Source of the DNA: Panonychus citri
Taxonomy: Eukaryota > Arthropoda > Arachnida > Trombidiformes > Tetranychidae
DNA: 64,000 bases
Reading direction: 5' to 3'
Assembly: GCF_014898815.1 (NCBI RefSeq)
Contig: NW_026515454.1
Coordinates: forward strand, 496,001-560,000
The notes beneath the pieces are model-generated. The model saw nothing but the letters and a program-made list of their open reading frames with translations, did not search any database and was not told the origin of the DNA. This document shows positions 1 through 10,640 of the stretch, piece by piece. The position numbers were made by a program, and so were the translations under genes. The first letter of the stretch is position 1, and the number at the start of each line of letters is the position of its first letter.

Positions 1-3000
1 GTATTACCCAGTTAATTGTTTGCAATTTACATTTGTAGTTATATGAACCAAATTTTTAACCATTCAACCTTTCAAACAATTTAAATTAAACATCAAAATA
101 CTTGAAGATTAAGTGTTTTAATATAATTATTATCAAAAGGGATTAAGGTTGATTGTTATTAACAAAGGAGAAGAAAAAAAAATTATTATTAAGTGTTAGT
201 AATCAACTTAATCAACCTAAACATTTAATTATGATTAGAATCCAATTGATGATCTAAATTGAATTGATTTATTTTCAATTATTACATTTATGTTAACACA
301 CTCACAATCATTTAATTGTTATCATCAGAATATCTGTTTTATTAAGATTGATTAAAGATTTAAATTATAATGATAATCTTGATGATAGGATAATTTGAGA
401 TTTGATTGTCTTGTGTTAAATCATTTAACTAATATGTTCAATGATTTTGATTCCAATCAGGTCAAGATTGTGAAGTGATCATAATGTTAACCAACAACAA
501 TCAGCAATCAACATAACGGGTTAGTGATTAACGATCAACATTTTTAATCTATCACCTTTATATTACTTGATTGCTGTTATTTTAAAGGTGAGGTTATTGT
601 TAATCTCAATAATATAATGATGATGATAAAAATTGCTTCTCAAATGTAATTTAAATATCAACAATCAACAACAATTTACTGAACCATAAACGCGAGAAAA
701 AATACAACAGATTCAAAGTTAATTATCTTTGATATGATTTATAAATATTGTTGGTAATTCCAATTGATTAACTATCGTTGATTGTGATTAACAATCAAAA
801 TGAATATATATTCATTTATATGTACGGATAAGAAATGGTTAATATTACCCTTTAAAATGTGCAATTTAAATAATTAACAATCAAGGTAATCAAATGTTAA
901 TCAGTCTCACTTTCATGTTCAATTGTAACTGTTTGACAGTTTTAAATTTGGTTGATTGTTGAGAAACATTTTGATTAACATTTGAATAGTGATGCTATTT
1001 TATTACTATTTAGTTGATTATAATTAATTAACTCAATCACATACTATATTATTTCATAATGACAATCAAGCAAAGAATCAATTATTACCACAATCAAATT
1101 AAATTTCTTATGATTTTCGGGAAAAAAATTTTCATATGCCAATGACTTTTACTTTTCAATTTTTTTGATTGTTACTTGTTGAATGGGTTGATTGTCAACA
1201 ATTAACAATGGTAATCCTTTTATAACCATTTTGATTATCATGATTAACATGGTCTACAATTTATATCTACAATCTAATTGATAGGTTGGTTTCCATTTCT
1301 ATGGATTCCCTTTGATTACCTTATTGATTGTGAATCTTTTTAAATTGTTGCTAAATTATTACTATCGTTGTAATCGTAATCGTAACAACAACAACAAAAA
1401 ATATCAACTCACGATTTCTTGATTGTTACAATTGATATACTGTGAGGATGATGATGATAGTAAGTAGTTTTTAATTTCATGGTCTGTATCTGATTGTGAT
1501 TGTTAATCAATGGAATCCAATTGAATCAAAAATCTGAGAAAAAAAAATCTCAACTTTCACTGGTATCACAAGTTAATCACTAATCTGATTAAACGTCTTG
1601 ATTATCAACAATTAGTTCTGATTGTTGAAAAATTCTCACAACAATTTATCAACAATTTCATCAATCAGTTCACAATTAGTTCAGTTAATTGTAATTATTT
1701 TTGATTCTAAAATATCAACTTGACCATCAAAAGTAAAATAAAAAAAATCATCTTCCCAATTTGAAGTTTTTTTTTGCTCTTCATTTACTGTTAATTGTTG
1801 AGATATTATTTACTAATTGCTTGATTGATTTAATTGCTGGGAGAAAATGATTTTACTTTATCTTAACTGTAAAGATTTGAAGATGGTAACAATTAAATCA
1901 ATCCCAATCACCGATGACCGTGAATCGGATCAAATTAAATCATAAAAAAATACAGTTAATATTTAACAAGCTAAATTAAATTCTCATCATTAAGTAACAA
2001 TCAATTTAATCACACTGAGAGATTGTGATGTAGTAATTAAAAACAAACTGTTAACAATTAACCTTGATTGTCCTTTATTTTTAACCTCTCACCATTATCC
2101 TAATCACCATCACAATTAATAATAGCTGATTAATTGTTGAACCGTTTAAGGTGAACAATTTAATTAATCAAATTTAATATATTTGATCAACAAGGTAAAT
2201 TAGGTTACCATTGAAAAAAAAACCACAAACACTGATTGTTAACCTTAATTGTTACAATACAATGCTCGTGAGTAACTTTCATACATTAATTAATCCAACA
2301 ATCTAGACTAAATTATCCTAATTAAAAAGTTTCAAACAATATAATTAAGCGTGACCAAAGTTATCTGATTAATTAACTAATCTTCAATTTTAATCAGTTT
2401 TCTGGTAAAAGTTTTTCATTGTTTGTATTGATGATTTAATTGTGTTGGTTAAATAAATCACGATAATCATTTTTGACATTGTTACATAATTAATTAATAT
2501 CAGATTAGTGATTAAGGAAAACCTTGATTGTTGAATTGTTGATTAGCTTATTCCGTTTAATTTTAGACAATCAATAATTTTCAACCGATTATCATAAGGG
2601 AAGTGATTTAAGTAATAGATTGTTGTGAATTAGGTTCACTAATCAGTGGGAGATTCACAGGAAAAGTTAATCACTGATTAGTTAATCATCAATGAGAATC
2701 TCAGTCAATCAAAACTAATCATTAACCCAAAACAATTTAACATTTTTTTTTCACAATGATTGTAAATAAATTGTGAACAATTCATGAAAAAAATTTCATG
2801 AAAATACAGTTACCCTTTGGTTCCGGGTTAATTGTTGTTAGTTAATTAGATTTCGTGATTTAATTTAGATTTTTATTGTTTTATCAATAGTTTAATAGTG
2901 TATAAGGTTAATCATCATCAATGTTGATTGTTGTAAATTGTAGCCCAACCTATTTAATGATAATTCAAGGAAAAAAGTTATGATTATAATTTTCAAGGGT

Positions 3001-5640
3001 CACTTCATTGACCGATTTAATTGTTAATGATAATCAACAACAATTAACCAGAGATTATCATTACTATTACCGTTTCTTTTTAATTGTTTGGTTAAATGAT
3101 AAATTACTGGGATGTAATAGTAAATATTACAAGATGAGTACAATCAGATTAATCTTGTTATAAGCAATTAACTTGGACGGGTTTTAATTGTTGTTGTTGT
3201 TATTGAATCAAAGAGGAGACTAATTAACAAGATTAGGTGAGGTTAGATTAGTAACAATTAATCTCGTACTTTGATTTGATTAGTTAACATTAATCATATG
3301 AAATAAATGATTACATTTTTTTACCTAATTTCAACTCTAATTTTTAATTTCTTCATATGATTAATTCATAAATCATGAACATCATCATGAATTATTTCAA
3401 CCCTTAAACAGGATGTATTAACAACCAACATGTTGATTATGTTCATGATAATGATTAACATGATTTAGTTAATCATAACAAACAAGAGAGATTGATTAAC
3501 TTTTAAGATTGACAATTTTGATGTTTATAATGATGATATGATCATAATGATCAAGATGATTATCATTAATGTATCATCATCGTCACCATTGAAAACAAAA
3601 TTCAATCTCTCACAGTTTGAATTATATTCAAACTAATCAATTTAATCAAATCCTAAGGTTGGTTAAATTGCTTTACCCTTAAGCTCATCTCAATCAAACT
3701 AATCACTACCAAGTACGGTTATCATCCTCATCCTCATCCTCATCATCTTTATCCTCATCTTCATCTTCATCCCGATCAGATTTGAATCTTAAATCAACAG
3801 GCTAAGGTTTCAATCAATTTAACTGAAACAACTATTATTAAATTGTTTATTAGTGATTATTATTAGTCATTAATTCTTGCGGCTATTTAATCAACAATTA
3901 ACGTTTTAATCATTTTTACCGTTAACTTGATTACAGTTAATTTGAGATTATCAATTGTTGTTAATAAGAGAGAGAGAGAGAGAGAGTCGCAATTTAAACA
4001 AACATAAATTTAATTGATTACAATTATATCCTAATGAGTTACAATAATAAAGTATTTATAATTTAAACCTTTGAAATTGGATTAAATTTAATTGCTGTTC
4101 ACCCAAAGTGAAAGTGATTTCACTTTTTCACAATTATCACAATTAGGAAGTAATCAAAAAACTTTTCAAAAGCTTCTTAATTTACTTAATCACAATTTAA
4201 TTGGTTGGTTAACTTTTCTTTTCACCTTAAATGGTTTTAAATCTTGTGAATTCAATGTGATTGTCCAACTAATTGTTGGGATAATTTACTTATCATTATT
4301 AAAAAGTTATTATTTTCATCCATCACCATAGTTATAATCAACACCAACAATCAATAGATTATCAATGAATTAATCACACTGACCCTGATTAATGAACAAT
4401 AATAATCTTTTACTTTTGATTGAAATTGATTACAATTAAGCTTTTGAATATAAATCATTGATATAAATCAACCTTCAAAAATTTAATTCAGGAAAAAAAA
4501 TCAACATCAACTCCTAACAATTAATCATTGATGATTTCAACTATTTAGTTTATCATTATGATAACAATAACAAATAATAATAACAATCAACTCCCTTGAA
4601 AACAATTTAAATGAGAAATTAAATTGTTCAGGTTGATGATTAAATTGATAAATTTGATTAACCTTGACAAGAGATTTGATTTTTTTTCTTGATTAAATTG
4701 TTAAAAAACTTTCACATTAACTTAAATTACAATTGAATAAAAAAAACTTAAATCATAACAATTAGATCAATATTATTGACTAATAGATTTGATTTCACTT
4801 TTTTTTTGTTAATTTAGTTCCAGTTTTGGACAATTAAACAAATTGTAACGTTTTCCCATTATGATTGTTAATCTTAATTGTTCAATCAAAATTGATAATT
4901 ATCAAGATGAAATATTGTAATTAAATATTGCTATTTAATCATAAGTAGGAAAGCTTAATTGTAAATTTGGTTCAAGGTTTAAATTGGAAAACTAGAAATT
5001 AATTTTTTGCAAAAATTTAAATTTTCTATTATAAATCATCGTAATCAAAAACTAATTAAATGTTTCAATTGTTATTCATTCAAAATGATCAATCAGTTTA
5101 ATTTTAACCATTCAAATCAATCTAAATTAGTGAGAAAACAAAAATTGTTGATTTCAACTCGGTAGCAATTAAGTTAATAAAATAATAAAGTTAATTTTGG
5201 TTTTGAAACAATCAAATCAAACATGTAATAAATTAAGTAATTGTTACTACTACTACTCTTAATTATGATTAAACAATCAACTGATTAACTATTTTAATTT
5301 TATACTTGTAAGTAGTAACACATTTACATTATTAATTCAATTTATCTTAATTGTAATTACTGATTTGATTGTTATATTATAATAAACGTTGTAATTGAAA
5401 CTGTCAAATTAAATTGTTACCCCGCAACAATCATGATTAAACATCAACAATTTAATCAAAGAAAAAAATGTTAATACAGTTCAATTGAATATTCATCTTA
5501 TAAATAAACAAGATTGATAATTGGGTTTGAATTATTTACTTGATTGTAATTTCATTTATTATTAGATTCTCATCTTGATTAACATCATAATATTAATCGT
5601 CAATAGCTGATTATGATATCGGATTAAGATTAATTGAAAT
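1..5640. other. AT-rich gene-free stretch
   Basis: No ORF with a convincing start, splice sites or protein-like composition was found. The sequence is dominated by short words such as TTGATTGT / ACAATCAA and AATTAA in both orientations. There is a short (AG)n run near 3969-3987 and a CATCCT/CATCTT run near 3724-3772. The only ORF of note (4092-4331) lacks an ATG start and looks like chance. This is probably intergenic, or a long intron of a gene lying outside the window. Confidence 0.6.
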
Positions 5641-5660
5641 CCAGATTTGGTAAGGAATAA

Positions 5661-5786
5661 TAAGCCGTAAAAAAAGTTAGTTGAAAATTGGAAATCTTGA
5701 GCTGACATACACTTGTATCGCCTTACCGGAATAATAAATTTCAGTCAGCTCATATCTGAACTTTCAGCTGACTAATTTTCGGCTTA
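5661..5786. repeat. Long imperfect inverted repeat (hairpin or MITE-like)
   Basis: The outer arms start with TAAGCCG (5661-5667) and end with CGGCTTA (5780-5786). They continue inward as GTTAGTTGAAA on the left and TTTCAGCTGAC on the right, where the differences are G/A changes that still allow G-U pairing. A nested perfect 8-bp pair, GAGCTGAC (5699-5706) and GTCAGCTC (5744-5751), lies inside. The length and terminal symmetry fit a very small non-autonomous DNA element or a structured RNA. No clear target-site duplication was seen, so the class is undecided. Confidence 0.6.
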
Positions 5787-6090
5787 CAATTCACGGATTT
5801 ATGGAAAATGATATAAGCTAATTTATTGAACTAAGGTGGGACAGCAGCAGCAGTAAAGCCAGAAATTTCAACAATGGAAACGATTAGTTTAATTTGACAA
5901 ATATGAATTCCGAATTAATTCACTTCCTTGGAAATAAACCAAATCGATTCCTAACATTTAATTGACTGACTAAATCCACTTGCTTTAAAATTAAAACAAA
6001 TTAACTTTATTAAATTAAATTAAAATCAAACATAATTATTAAGTTGAGTAGTATGAAAACCTCCAAACGGAAATGGGGGTGGGGATCAGA

Positions 6091-6118
6091 GAACGTTCTA
6101 GAACATTCTAGAAAGTTC
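6091..6118 (+). promoter_or_regulatory. Heat-shock element array, six contiguous pentamers
   Basis: Six perfect alternating units GAA/TTC with 2-bp spacing (GAA-CG-TTC-TA-GAA-CA-TTC-TA-GAA-AG-TTC) form an ideal binding site for two HSF trimers. The array lies about 115 bp upstream of a TATA box and about 160 bp upstream of the first ATG at 6277, typical of strongly heat-inducible arthropod promoters. That the downstream ORF is heat-induced is inference from this arrangement. Confidence 0.85.
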
Positions 6119-6120
6119 AA

Positions 6121-6207
6121 TGAACTGTCTGGGATGACGTCAATAGTGTCCTTGAAACCATCATTCGATGTTAGGACTAATGAACTGAGTAGAATGACGT
6201 AATCAAT
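6121..6207 (+). promoter_or_regulatory. Repeated CRE/ATF sites in a diverged direct repeat
   Basis: A full CRE palindrome TGACGTCA lies at 6135-6142 and a variant TGACGTAA at 6195-6202. Both sit in a repeated context, TGAACTG followed seven bases later by ATGACGT, starting at 6121 and 6181. The promoter module therefore looks duplicated with a 60-bp period. Binding of CREB/ATF or bZIP factors is inferred from the consensus only. Confidence 0.6.
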
Positions 6208-6231
6208 AAAAAATGATGCAATAAAAATAGG

Positions 6232-6240
6232 TATAAAAAG
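6232..6240 (+). promoter_or_regulatory. TATA box of the heat-shock-type promoter
   Basis: TATAAAAAG lies about 30 bp upstream of an initiator-like TCATTA (6261-6266). This predicts transcription from about 6263 and a leader of only about 14 nt before the ATG at 6277. Confidence 0.7.
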
Positions 6241-6276
6241 CACTAGTCTTTGTTAGTTAATCATTATTATCAAAAT

Positions 6277-6685
6277 ATGGACAGATCAAGTTGTGTTTAA
6301 TTATGGTGCAAGTGGCCTAAAAGCCAATCTAATAATTAATATTGTTAAAAATGAAAATTTGACAGTAAAGATAACTGAATGGGCGCATAGTGCACCAGCT
6401 GGGTTTGATGAAATCGATGGACCAAATTGGACTGTTGAAGTCTCTTTCGTTACATTCAAACGTTTAAAAGCTCTTGTTGATCAAATAGATTATGACAATC
6501 TCCCGAATAAATTGATATTTGGCCATGTTAAAGCGGATTTGGAGTTGATCAAGCTACTGAAGAGCAAAGAACTCTCAGAGAAATATGAATCTTTCTTGGT
6601 CAAAAATGATCTCGAATATCGAATGTCAACGAATATTTTTATCTCATATATTTGTTACAATACTAACTCTCACATCAGAGCATAA
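6277..6685 (+). pseudogene. ORF under heat-shock promoter, frame broken just after ATG
   Basis: From the first ATG after the TATA box (6277), reading stops after seven codons. The next frame is open from 6278 to the TAA at 6683-6685 (about 135 codons) and has protein-like composition (TDQVVFNYGASGLK..., WTVEVSFVTFKRLKALVDQI, ...DLELIKLLKSKELSEKYESF). It has no ATG of its own until near the end. If one of the two G bases at 6279-6280 were absent, translation would start MTDQVVFNYG and run through. So either the base is a sequence error, or the gene is freshly broken, or the 7-codon ORF is a uORF and the long frame is not used. I do not recognise the family; it is charged and has no signal peptide or membrane segment. 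Its 3' end overlaps that of the opposite-strand Q-rich ORF by 11 bp. The long frame is well supported as sequence; function is unknown. Confidence 0.5.
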
Positions 6686-6890
6686 CAAAATTCGATGACT
6701 CACCATCTGTTGTTGTTTCAATATTTTGGTTTTGTTGTGGTGCGTTTCTTTCGACTTGTTCCTGTTGGTTTGTTTCAGCTAGTACTTCTTCTTCTTGTTG
6801 TTGCTGTTCTTGTTGTTGTTGAACCAGAAACCGTTCTGTAAACTTACCGAATAATGAAAGTAATTGAAGTGGAGCTAGAGGTATAAACAT
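6675..6890 (-). CDS. Small Q/E-rich hypothetical protein or exon
   Basis: An ATG-started 71-codon ORF runs from 6890 down to a TGA at 6675. It begins with a hydrophobic stretch (MFIPLAPLQLLSLFG), then a run of Gln and Glu (about residues 24-35) and an acidic, polar tail. A perfect splice-donor-like GTAAGT follows residue 14, so the first 14 codons might be a separate exon; no clear acceptor was found. The Q-rich run may reflect a CAA/CAG repeat rather than a conserved domain. The ORF converges on the heat-shock-promoter ORF with an 11-bp overlap. I do not recognise it and it may not be a gene. Confidence 0.3.
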   Translation of the reverse strand: MFIPLAPLQLLSLFGKFTERFLVQQQQEQQQQEEEVLAETNQQEQVERNAPQQNQNIETTTDGESSNFVML

Positions 6891-7007
6891 TGTTATTAAT
6901 ATAATAAAACAAACGAATTAATCAGATAACTAAAACTTCTTATGATGAAAAAATAACCACAATAACATTTACTGTAAAGCTAGATGAAAAAAGTAAACAG
7001 GAAACGG

Positions 7008-7054
7008 AATGGTCACATGATATGTTGCTTAGCAGCAAAGATCACGTGACCATT
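7008..7054. repeat. Hairpin with 14-bp arms
   Basis: The left arm AATGGTCACATGAT (7008-7021) pairs with ATCACGTGACCATT (7041-7054), with one wobble position. An inner TTGCT/AGCAA pair lies in the loop. The right arm contains the E-box CACGTG. It could be a structured RNA, a dyad binding site or a remnant terminal repeat; nothing decides between these. Confidence 0.65.
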
Positions 7055-7090
7055 CGACCGCATTCATTTGAATGATTTTATTTAAATTAA

Positions 7091-7099
7091 TATAAATAG
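7091..7099 (+). promoter_or_regulatory. TATA-like box between two hairpins
   Basis: TATAAATAG lies between the hairpins at 7008-7054 and 7117-7149. No coding region follows on the plus strand, so a promoter role is doubtful in this AT-rich context. Confidence 0.2.
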
Positions 7100-7116
7100 T
7101 GAATAATTTTTCCCCC

Positions 7117-7149
7117 ACTTCCGCTTCTGAGCCACTCAGAAGCGGAGGT
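7117..7149. repeat. 15-bp stem, 3-nt loop hairpin
   Basis: ACTTCCGCTTCTGAG (7117-7131) and CTCAGAAGCGGAGGT (7135-7149) flank the loop CCA. The inner 11 bp are perfect and only one wobble occurs in 15. It is the most GC-rich structure in the surrounding kilobases. It lies about 80 bp beyond the stop codon of the minus-strand zinc-finger gene, so on that strand it would sit in the 3' untranslated region. No match to the histone stem-loop consensus was seen. Confidence 0.7.
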
Positions 7150-7231
7150 TTTATAACTACTAAGTTGAACCATCACCATCAAAAGATAATGATTGATTTA
7201 GAATGATTAAGATTATTATGACGAGAATCCA

Positions 7232-8113
7232 TTATTCAGCCGATGGGGTTTCTTTACTTTTTTGTGGTCGTGCTGCTGGTGGTTCTTTGTTTCGCTCTAT
7301 CATGCATGAAGGAGAAATATGTTTTTCGAATGAATCGATGTCTCGAAAAGCTTTGAAGCACCCATAACAAGCAATCAGGAAATTATTACTTAATAGATGT
7401 CCTATCAGATCATCTCGATTAGCAAAAGGATATTCTCCTTTGCAAGGGCAGGGCTTGTTTGAGCACTTTTGGCTTTTAGTTTTTCAGCTTCTTGTTCAGC
7501 CGGTCGAACCAGTGATTCAATTCGGAAAATCAAGACGGCTCGCTTGGTGGAAATTTCCAAAATTTGCATTTTAATGTGCTCTTTTACCAAAAAGCACAAT
7601 AATTGTCGTCAACATTTTCAATCTCAAATTCACTGTTTTCAGAATCGGTTGATCGAGTTAAATCGTATAGTTTAACCAAATTTTGGACATTCAGCGAGTT
7701 TTTGACTGATTCTATTACCTCTTGCAAGGTAAGTGGAACCAAGTGTCATTCTCTTCTGCTTCTTTAGCAATGATGCTAATCCAATTTACCAGTTTGGATT
7801 CATAATCGACTCCTTTAGCTGGAGTTATTTTTACTTTTTTTTGTCTTTCTTGACTTAAACTCAGGATCTTGCGAATCCACAATAGTTGGATGCTCTTTGA
7901 CTAACCACGCCTTGTAGGGGCAAACAGCACAGTGTTTTCTGATTGACAGAGTCATCACCATCGGCTTTCCACAGGGAGTGCAATAAAGAATTACACGGGC
8001 AACCCGCATTACGTGTCTGAGGACAGTTGAAATGTCACCAGTGAACAATTAACGCAACAATCTAAGATTATTGAAAGTGTAAAAGTTGAGCTAAATGACA
8101 TATCTGAAGCCAT
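7232..8113 (-). pseudogene. Frameshifted zinc-finger protein gene
   Basis: Successive minus-strand frames give one coherent protein of about 290 residues from ATG 8113 to TAA 7234-7232, but about five frame changes interrupt it: near 8050-8015, 7842-7835 (an 8-T run), 7740-7725, 7593-7589 (a 5-A run) and 7478-7461. Visible parts in order are an N-terminal MASDMSFSSTF; a Cys pair motif C-x2-C-x13-C-x2-C (YCTPCGK...KHCAVCPYK); a Lys/Ser linker; an acidic stretch (STDSENSEFEIENVDDN); a helical segment (EHIKMQILEISTKRAVLIFR); and a C-terminal C-x2-C-x12-H-x4-C finger (CYGCFKAF...FEKHISPSC) preceded by CPCKGEYPF. Zinc binding is inferred from these motifs. I do not recognise the family. Because several breaks fall in homopolymers and none is a nonsense substitution, the gene may be intact in the real genome. 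Confidence 0.6.
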
Positions 8114-9525
8114 TTTGTTTAATTAGCAATTAAACTTTTGATTTGATTGTTGTGCATCGTTGTTTTTACCATAAATCAAGGACGTGAGTTAAATTATTTG
8201 GGCTCAGTTAATTAGTCGATTAATCTAATTCATGGTATTGACCAAGAAACAATTAAATCAGCTGATTAGTTTTCCTCTTGTTAACTTTTTCTGAGTTGAT
8301 TAAGCTTAAATTAGGTTGATTTTTTAGTTAACACTTTGAGATTTGATTGTTTGTTTATAAATGAAGTTGAAACAATCAGAAAAACAATTGTAACAATTAA
8401 AAAGTTTAATCTTAATCTCACGATGTTAAACAATCTTGTTGATTGATTTGTAAATCACATTGTTAGTTAATCATCACCAACGAAAATGAGTAAAAGTAAA
8501 TACAACAGCAATTAACGAGTGTAATCATTTAGGCCAACAATTTAACCTTCTAACCAATTAACGAGTAACATGTAATACCAATCAAGGAAAAGGTGAATCC
8601 AATCACAATATTGATAGTTAGTTAATTGTGATAACAAAATAATAATGATAGACAACAGAACAACAATAACAATCAATAAATTATTATGATTGAATATAAT
8701 AAATTAAAGTGCTAAAAATAAAAGTTTAAGTCACAAAATTGATTAAAGATGAATAAGATTAATCATTGGAAGAAGATGATTAAACTAAATCAATTGTTAT
8801 TAGATTTATAATCAAACACAATTATGATTATCAACATATTCACAATGAATAGGAAACGTGTTTATATTGACCTGTTAATTTGTATTATTGTGGTTATCAT
8901 ATCAATCCAAATGGTCAACTGGTCAACATGAACTTGCAAAAAAAAGGGTAATAGTTTCATGAAAATGAAATTCAGTGATTGAACTTTTCATGATTTTAAC
9001 CATGAAAATGAGAAAGATCTTTGATAAAAAAAAACAAGATATTAGATGAGAGTGAATTTATGATTAGTATATAATTTAGATTGGATCATGATTCAGATGA
9101 GAGAGTTGATATAATAGCCTGAGGGGATTGTTGTAGGTGGAGGAGGAGATGATGAAATGATCAGATTTGAGGGTAAAAATTGAGACGATCAACATAATAT
9201 TATTAATGGGTGATTGGTTATGTATTATTAGCCTGAATTTGGTAATCCATTTGATTAGTATTATTATTAATCCACTTAATCAGATAATTTTTTCAAGTGA
9301 ATGTGTAAAAATAATTGCACAGATAATCATCAATGACGATATAATAATTTATTATATAGCAAAAAAATAAATCAAATGGTAAAAGATGAGACCCAAATTG
9401 AGCTTAATCAATCCTCTAAATCATAGCTAATCAGTTATCATCATCTCTTAATCATTGATTATTATGATGGCGATGGTTGTAATCATTGAACCATCATTTA
9501 AATCAAAGTTATCCTTTGATTATGG

Positions 9526-9560
<35 letters not shown>

Positions 9561-10475
9561 GATCAATAAGAGTAAGCAAAAGTTGATCGTTGAAATTGAT
9601 GAAAATCATGAAAAGTGAGATGATAACAAAGAGGAAAAAGTTTGATATGATGATGATAATCAACTGTCAATCAATAATCATCAGCAAGACAATTGTATCA
9701 TCATCATCAACCCTCAGTTTTGTTTGTATGTATTAAAAAAAATCCCTTCAGGGTAAGAAAATAATTTCTTCATCTTTTTCATTTTTCACTATTTTTCCCT
9801 TCTTATTGACTATTATAATCAGTTAATCACAACAATTGAAATGGTTAAAAATTGTTGCTTAATGGTTATAATCAAGTAATCATTTTGTTTGATCATTTTT
9901 TGGTGATGATCAATTTTTGATTGAATTGTATAAATCAACTGTTGATGTTAAATTGTTTCCAACTATCTAATCATATGCTCATAATTATTTATGATTTGAA
10001 TTTATTATAATTAATCAACCTCATAATCAATGATCAGCTTGATACTTTTATGATGATTATAATTTGTTAACTTTAATAGTTGTTAAAGTGTAATAACCAA
10101 ATTAGTTAATTAGCTTCAATATTTTCCAGTTAATTGAGAATAAAGATGAAAAGATTGATTAAAATAACACTCCAAATCATCTAATCTCAATAATATTCGC
10201 ATATTAATTAATTTTTTTGTTCAGAAATTAATTCTTAATCAAGTTAATCTCATTCTTTCTCGTAATTAATTAATCGTTACAACTGATTAACATTAGGATC
10301 GATTATTAGAAATCATTAGCTCTTCTCAGGCAATACCTTAGATTCAAGAAGATTAGTTTAAATTGCTGAATTTAGAGAATATGGTCAACTGAATCTTCCA
10401 AATTAATAAATGTTTTCTAATTATTTCCTAATCAAATTGTTAATTAATTTTCTTCTTCTTCTTAATTCTGTTCGA
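8114..10475. other. Intergenic AT-rich stretch
   Basis: No gene is visible. It contains a (GAT)n run near 9526-9560 and many TTGATTGT/ACAATTAA words. The final part, before 10641, should hold the GPN1 promoter. Confidence 0.6.
9523..9560. repeat. (GAT)n microsatellite
   Basis: About twelve tandem GAT units. Similar shorter GAT/ATC runs recur throughout the window. Confidence 0.85.
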
Positions 10476-10489
10476 CTGCCATCTAGTAG
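10476..10489 (-). promoter_or_regulatory. CTCF-like site upstream of GPN1
   Basis: The minus strand reads CTACTAGATGGCAG, which fits the CTCF core CCASYAGRKGGCRS except at the second base. It lies about 150 bp before the GPN1 start codon. Comparable motifs precede mL54 and HAT1. Occupancy is not shown by sequence. Confidence 0.45.
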
Positions 10490-10640
10490 TAGAAAAAGTA
10501 ACTAATTCGAAATCTCGGTTAACTTAACAGCTGAAAGTTCATTTTTTTCCAAGACGATTTTTCATCTCAATCAAGTTCAATTTTCCAACAATTTTAACTG
10601 TTTCAATTTAATTGTTAATCTAATTTCTTTTTTCCTAATC

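Noticed and set aside
4092..4331. 79-codon plus-strand ORF
   Set aside because: It starts without ATG, has no splice context, and its sequence is typical of AT-rich background.
6010..6243. Minus-strand ORF across the heat-shock promoter
   Set aside because: It overlaps the HSE, CRE and TATA elements. Promoter architecture explains the sequence better than coding.
6275..8113. Idea that the 6.2-8.1 kb island is an integrated small DNA virus with terminal hairpins
   Set aside because: The hairpins and opposed ORFs are suggestive, but no replication or capsid protein motif is visible, and the heat-shock promoter is of cellular type.
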